A DNA stretch of 6,910 nt. Origin: Thermococcus sp. GTDB taxonomy: Archaea; Methanobacteriota_B; Thermococci; Thermococcales; Thermococcaceae. The position numbers and the translations under genes are program-made. Below the pieces are notes generated by a model. The model was given only the letters and a program-made list of their open reading frames with translations. It had not been told where the DNA came from and ran no database searches. Shown here piece by piece: positions 4,618 through 6,910 of this stretch. Position 1 is the stretch's first letter. Every line of letters starts with the position of its first letter. The stretch is taken from assembly GCA_027023165.1 (NCBI GenBank), contig JALVWX010000224.1:1-6910 (forward strand), in the 5' to 3' direction.

Positions 4618-4632
4618 TCGATAGCTTTATTA
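4618..4632 (+). promoter_or_regulatory. BRE/TATA promoter of the lysO operon (leaderless)
   Basis: CTCGATAGCTTTATTA, with the TATA core at 4626-4632, is centred 26 bp before the ATG at 4655. The mRNA should therefore start at or within a base or two of the start codon; no ribosome binding site precedes it. Confidence 0.65.
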
Positions 4633-4654
4633 GCCTTATGAGCAATCTCGATAC

Positions 4655-4900
4655 ATGAACATATTCATTCCACTGCTGGCAGGGGTTCTGATAGGCTACA
4701 TCCTTAGGGTCAGGGACAGAAAAGCAAGCCTCGACGTTCCGATGAGCGCAACCCTGCTCCTGATGATATTCTTCATGGGGGTTGAGGCAGGGAAAGTTAA
4801 CATAGATGCCGGCTGGCTCCTCGGCTCTTCCATCGTCTTTGCGGTTCTGACGATAGCAGGGAGCGTTGGGATCGCACTGCTCGTGGAGGGGAAGGGATGA
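4655..4900 (+). CDS. lysO: LysO-family lysine exporter, N-terminal half (split gene)
   Basis: 81-residue membrane protein (MNIFIPLLAGVLIGYIL) with about three membrane helices, near residues 2-17, 29-45 and 52-76. Together with the next gene it covers the length and layout of the bacterial LysO/YbjE (DUF340) L-lysine exporter, which is one chain of about 300 residues in E. coli; the identification rests mainly on the second half. It presumably pairs with that product in the cytoplasmic membrane. The ATG coincides with the predicted transcription start, so translation is probably leaderless. Its TGA overlaps the next ATG as ATGA, implying coupled translation. A natural split rather than a frameshift is likely, because the second half has its own start and ribosome binding site. 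Confidence 0.85.
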   Translation: MNIFIPLLAGVLIGYILRVRDRKASLDVPMSATLLLMIFFMGVEAGKVNIDAGWLLGSSIVFAVLTIAGSVGIALLVEGKG

Positions 4901-5478
4901 GATTCACCGCATACGTTCTAGCGGCGCTCCTCATCGGCATGGCCGTCGGCCACTTCTACGCTCCCGACTTCGGAAGCCTCTACGAGTTGATGCTCTACGC
5001 TCTCATCTTCATCATAGGAATCGACTTGGGAATGAACTTCAGGCCCTCGGAGCTGAGAAAACTCGGGGTAAATGCGGTTGTCCTCCCCGTAGGGACCCTC
5101 GTGGGTTCTCTCCTCGGCGGTTTGGCCGCTTCTCTCCTCCTGGGGATAGGTCTCAAGTGGGGACTCGCGATTTCAGCGGGATGCGGCTGGTACTCCCTCA
5201 CCGGCCCGCTGATAGGACAGTATTCCGCCGTCTACGGGGCGTTGGGATTCCTCGCCAACCTGACGAGGGAGATACTCACCATCGTGTTCTACCCCTTCCT
5301 CTCACACAGACTTCCGGGAAACACCGCGGTGACAATGGGAGGGGCGACGACGATGGACACAACCCTCGCGATTATGACGAAGTTCGGTGGAAGGAAAGCG
5401 GCGGTGGTTGCGTTCGTACACGGCTTCGTTCTGACGGCGGTGGTGCCCTTCGTCGTGCCCCTGTTCCTCCAGCTCTAA
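4897..5478 (+). CDS. lysO: LysO-family lysine exporter, C-terminal half (split gene)
   Basis: 193 residues from an ATG overlapping the previous stop (ATGA), with GGAGGGG ending 5 nt upstream. The protein is almost entirely hydrophobic, with five or six likely helices. It has the motifs I associate with this family: GIDLG near residue 40, CGWYSLTGPLI near residues 96-106, FLANLTREI near 117-126, and GGATTMDTTLAIM followed by HGFVL. The corresponding E. coli LysO segments (GFGWYSLSG, NDLAREL, GATSMDFTLP, VHGFIL) are recognisably alike. The family exports L-lysine and its toxic analogue thialysine; the substrate here is inferred. It acts in the membrane with the N-terminal half. A 43-bp spacer separates it from the convergent next gene. 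Confidence 0.9.
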   Translation: MRFTAYVLAALLIGMAVGHFYAPDFGSLYELMLYALIFIIGIDLGMNFRPSELRKLGVNAVVLPVGTLVGSLLGGLAASLLLGIGLKWGLAISAGCGWYSLTGPLIGQYSAVYGALGFLANLTREILTIVFYPFLSHRLPGNTAVTMGGATTMDTTLAIMTKFGGRKAAVVAFVHGFVLTAVVPFVVPLFLQL

Positions 5479-5521
5479 GCATCGGGAAAAGCCAACACCA
5501 GAAAAGGATTGAGTGGTGGGA

Positions 5522-6088
5522 TCACTGTCCATCGTACTTCTTTTCCAGGCCCTTCAGTATGGCGAGGTGCTGCTCCTCGTTTCTCTTTATCTCTTGGGCC
5601 AGCGTCCTGACTATCGGGTGGAAGGCCCTCTTTGAGATGTGGCCGTAGAGTTCCTCCATGCGCTCCTCCTTTTCGAGGTATTTCCTCAGAAGATCAAGGA
5701 TCTTTCCGTCCTCCTCGGGGATAAAGACCTCCGTTGGGAACTCACGGAGGAACTCTTCCACAACCTCCTCAGGCGGGACCCTTGCACCAATCTGCCCGAA
5801 GCCGAGGGGCATTGCTATAGTCGGAACGCCCGGAATGAGGGCCAGTGCCTCACCTCCCTCCTCGAGAGCGCTGTACTCCTCAATCAGATCCACTGCATCA
5901 CGGTAAGCCTTTTCGAGGGCCTCCATCAGGTGCTTGTGGAAGGCTGTGTCTATTGCCAGCCTGAGGATGAGGTTTCTCAGGTCAGAGTATTCGGGGTCCT
6001 TGAGCTTCTTCAGGAGTTTTCTGTACTCCTTCTCGGTCTTCCCCTCCAGCTTCTTCAGTTCCTCCACCCTGCTTATCAGGCTCTCCAT
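5522..6088 (-). CDS. Helical, possibly ferritin-like protein of unknown function
   Basis: 188 residues starting at ATG 6088 behind a full GGAGGTGATT ribosome binding site. The N-terminal 30 residues are very basic and acidic, probably helical or coiled. Helix-like segments follow with RLAIDTAFHKHLMEALEKAY (43-62) and, near the end, EERMEELYGHI (141-151) and KRNEEQHLAILKGLEKKY (168-185). The E171-x-x-H174 motif and the earlier acidic/histidine positions (D47, H51, E142, E146) recall the metal-binding helices of rubrerythrin or ferritin-like proteins, but the spacing is irregular. A central insert (about 78-125) rich in Pro, Gly and Ile separates the halves. A ferritin-like identity is a suggestion only. 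Soluble; single gene with a palindrome in its promoter. Confidence 0.88.
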   Translation of the reverse strand: MESLISRVEELKKLEGKTEKEYRKLLKKLKDPEYSDLRNLILRLAIDTAFHKHLMEALEKAYRDAVDLIEEYSALEEGGEALALIPGVPTIAMPLGFGQIGARVPPEEVVEEFLREFPTEVFIPEEDGKILDLLRKYLEKEERMEELYGHISKRAFHPIVRTLAQEIKRNEEQHLAILKGLEKKYDGQ

Positions 6089-6105
6089 GCAATCACCTCC
6101 AAGAC

Positions 6106-6118
6106 TTTAGTAACTAAA
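6106..6118. promoter_or_regulatory. Perfect palindrome TTTAGT-A-ACTAAA, candidate operator
   Basis: The 13-bp palindrome sits between the TATA core (6129-6123) and the predicted start (about 6100) of the minus-strand helical protein gene. A bound repressor there would block RNA polymerase. It does not match the SurR GTTnnnAAC motif or the Tgr TATCAC/GTGATA motif. Confidence 0.45.
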
Positions 6119-6119
6119 A

Positions 6120-6137
6120 GTGTTTAAAAGTTTTTGG
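6120..6137 (-). promoter_or_regulatory. BRE/TATA promoter of the helical protein gene
   Basis: The minus strand reads CCAAAAACTTTTAAACAC. TATA centre at about 6126 gives a start near 6100 and a 12-nt leader carrying the GGAGGTGATT site. It is back to back with the rpl44e promoter. Confidence 0.75.
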
Positions 6138-6143
6138 TTCAAA

Positions 6144-6162
6144 CGCGAAAACTTTTTTAAAG
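6144..6162 (+). promoter_or_regulatory. BRE/TATA promoter of the rpl44e-rps27e operon
   Basis: CGCGAAAAC followed by TTTTTTAAAG, a strong Thermococcales promoter. The predicted start is about 6183-6185, about 80 nt before rpl44e. No TATA-like sequence occurs closer to the gene, so a long leader is expected. Confidence 0.75.
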
Positions 6163-6193
6163 CCTCCCGGCTACGGAGACCGAAGGCACTGTC

Positions 6194-6259
6194 ATGCCTC
6201 ACGGCTCGGGGGTATCCGAAGCGCGAGTAGGAGCCTACCGGGCCTCTCTCTGGAGGTGA
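6194..6259 (+). CDS. Candidate upstream ORF in the rpl44e leader (21 codons)
   Basis: ATG at 6194 opens a 21-codon frame (begins [12 protein letters not shown], ends ASLWR) whose TGA (6257-6259) lies inside the rpl44e ribosome binding site GGAGGTGA. The ATG is 9-12 nt from the predicted transcription start, a normal Thermococcales leader length, but has no good ribosome binding site. Terminating ribosomes would sit directly on the rpl44e initiation region. The frame differs from rpl44e. It may be a regulatory leader peptide, or a chance frame in a structured leader. Confidence 0.35.
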   Translation: MPHGSGVSEARVGAYRASLWR

Positions 6260-6263
6260 GAGA
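6245..6263 (+). promoter_or_regulatory. Hairpin presenting the rpl44e ribosome binding site
   Basis: TCTCTC (6245-6250) pairs perfectly with GAGAGA (6258-6263), leaving the 7-nt loop TGGAGGT that contains the Shine-Dalgarno core. The stem ends at the base before the ATG. It could tune translation; an alternative CCTC/GAGG pairing (6243-6246, 6253-6256) would hide the site. Confidence 0.45.
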
Positions 6264-6548
6264 ATGAAGTACCCTAAGAAGATAAGGACCTACTGCCCCT
6301 ACTGCAAGAAGCACACGATTCACAAGGTCGAGAAGGTCAAGAAGAGGCCGAGGAGCGAGCTTAGTCAGGGCCAGAGGAGATTCCGCAGAATCATGAAGGG
6401 TTACCGCGGTTTCCCAAGGCCGAACCCGGCCGGAAGGGAAAAGCCGGTCAAGAAACTCGACCTCAGATTCAGGTGCACCGTCTGCGGCAAGGCCCACACC
6501 AGGGGACAGGGCTTCCGCGTTAAGAAGTTTGAGCTGGTGGAGGTGTGA
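6264..6548 (+). CDS. rpl44e: 50S ribosomal protein L44e
   Basis: 94 residues, the normal length for the archaeal protein, starting [22 protein letters not shown]. It is a very basic large-subunit protein with a zinc-binding ribbon made from C11-x2-C14 and C71-x2-C74. The middle segment (about 25-65: [32 protein letters not shown]) is the rRNA-contacting region. L44e lies near the tRNA exit site in archaeal and eukaryotic ribosomes. GGAGGTGA precedes the ATG with 7 nt from its GGAGG core. It is followed 3 nt later by rps27e, then by aIF2 alpha, a conserved archaeal gene order. The leader is unusually long and structured, which suggests post-transcriptional control. Confidence 0.97.
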   Translation: MKYPKKIRTYCPYCKKHTIHKVEKVKKRPRSELSQGQRRFRRIMKGYRGFPRPNPAGREKPVKKLDLRFRCTVCGKAHTRGQGFRVKKFELVEV

Positions 6549-6551
6549 TCC

Positions 6552-6749
6552 ATGGCGCTCCCGAAGAACCTCATCCCGATGCCCAGGAGCAGGTTCCTCC
6601 GCGTCAAGTGCATCGACTGCGGCAACGAGCAGATCGTCTTCAGCAACCCGTCAACCCCGGTCAGGTGCCTCGTCTGCGGCGCCACACTGGTCGAGCCGAC
6701 CGGAGGAAAGGGAATCGTCAAGGCCAAGATACTCGAGGTTCTCGAGTGA
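6552..6749 (+). CDS. rps27e: 30S ribosomal protein S27e
   Basis: 65 residues ([20 protein letters not shown]), the usual archaeal length. It is a small-subunit zinc-ribbon protein with C20-x2-C23 and C39-x2-C42, followed by the [12 protein letters not shown] turn typical of S27e. It starts 3 nt after the rpl44e stop, and its ribosome binding site GGAGGTG lies within the last codons of rpl44e, so the two are co-transcribed and coupled. The upstream rpl44e promoter supplies expression; a T-rich tract and a new promoter follow it. Confidence 0.97.
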   Translation: MALPKNLIPMPRSRFLRVKCIDCGNEQIVFSNPSTPVRCLVCGATLVEPTGGKGIVKAKILEVLE

Positions 6750-6753
6750 ACCT

Positions 6754-6770
6754 CCCCTTCTTTTCGTTCT
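6754..6770 (+). terminator. T-rich terminator after rps27e
   Basis: CCCCTTCTTTTCGTTCT just after the rps27e stop is a plausible archaeal termination tract before the aIF2 alpha promoter. Read-through is possible. Confidence 0.4.
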
Positions 6771-6786
6771 GCTAAACTTTAAATAC
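6771..6786 (+). promoter_or_regulatory. BRE/TATA promoter of the aIF2 alpha gene
   Basis: GCTAAACTTTAAATAC, with the TATA core at 6778-6785, predicts a start near 6807 and a leader of about 27 nt containing GAGGTGGT. Confidence 0.65.
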
Positions 6787-6833
6787 CTCTTTTCGTATCC
6801 TAACCCGGCGGAGAAAATTTTGAGGTGGTTGTA

Positions 6834-6910
6834 ATGCCGAGGAAAGCCAAAGAGTACCCCGAAGAGGGAGAGTTTGTGGTCGCTACCGTTAAGAACATTC
6901 ACAATTACGG
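6834..6910 (+). CDS. Translation initiation factor aIF2 subunit alpha, partial (runs off right edge)
   Basis: Only the first 25 complete codons are visible (MPRKAKEYPEEGEFVVATVK, then NIHNY). This is the start of the archaeal aIF2 alpha subunit: a short basic lead, YPEEGE, then the first strands of an S1-type RNA-binding domain (EFVVATVKNIHNYG). The factor is the heterotrimer that brings initiator Met-tRNA to the small subunit. GAGGTGGT lies a few bases before the ATG. Position directly after rpl44e-rps27e matches the conserved archaeal order, which strengthens the call. The rest of the gene lies outside the window. Confidence 0.92.
   Translation, partial: MPRKAKEYPEEGEFVVATVKNIHNY

Noticed and set aside
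4469..4645. 59-residue N-terminal extension of the aminotransferase
   Set aside because: It runs through the gene's own promoter and the antisense of the C/D sRNA; ATG 4468 has the ribosome binding site and gives the length I expect from the Pyrococcus enzyme.
4866..5648. Long plus-strand frame across lysO
   Set aside because: Arginine-rich, low-complexity reading of the wrong frame of the membrane protein gene.

Overview
The window looks like a Thermococcales genome, most likely a Thermococcus of moderately high GC. Evidence: BRE/TATA promoters of the form purine-rich stretch plus TTTAAA or TTATAA about 25 bp before short leaders, GGAGGTGAT-type ribosome binding sites, CCA-encoding tRNA genes, a box C/D guide RNA, the archaeal/eukaryotic-type ribosomal proteins L44e and S27e followed by aIF2 alpha, and an alanine aminotransferase that closely matches the Pyrococcus enzyme as I remember it.

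Layout. Positions 1-1227 (minus) hold a compact operon: an unknown 86-residue protein, the radical-SAM enzyme QueE (archaeosine precursor pathway), and a small membrane protein that runs off the left edge. Positions 1290-1792 (minus) hold an acidic protein of unknown function. Its palindromic TATA box may also fire rightward into a GC-rich, pseudoknot-capable stretch (about 1852-1926). Then comes tRNA-Pro(UGG) (+), a 610-bp gene-free spacer, and a convergent tRNA-Ser(GCU)-tRNA-Cys(GCA) unit (minus). The spacer is bounded by a 33-bp imperfect inverted repeat lying 2-3 nt from the CCA end of each flanking tRNA, and it is packed with hairpins; it looks like a mobile-element relic or paired tRNA trailers.

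Positions 3002-4468 hold a ubiquitin-like sulfur carrier with a C-terminal GG (+) and the convergent alanine aminotransferase gene (minus). Between the aminotransferase promoter and the next + gene lies a complete box C/D sRNA (4551-4617) with its own TATA box. After it comes a leaderless two-gene operon encoding the two halves of a LysO-type lysine exporter (+). A convergent gene (minus) encodes a possible ferritin-like helical protein; a perfect palindrome sits between its TATA box and the predicted transcription start.

From 6144 to the right edge runs the translation cluster rpl44e, rps27e and the start of the aIF2 alpha gene. The rpl44e transcript is predicted to have an unusually long leader of about 80 nt. 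It carries a 21-codon upstream ORF ending inside the rpl44e ribosome binding site, and a hairpin that holds that site in its loop.

Most genes fit translation and RNA modification (QueE, tRNAs, guide RNA, possible tRNA-thiolation carrier, ribosomal proteins, initiation factor). All functional statements come from reading the sequence and from family knowledge; no database search was run.
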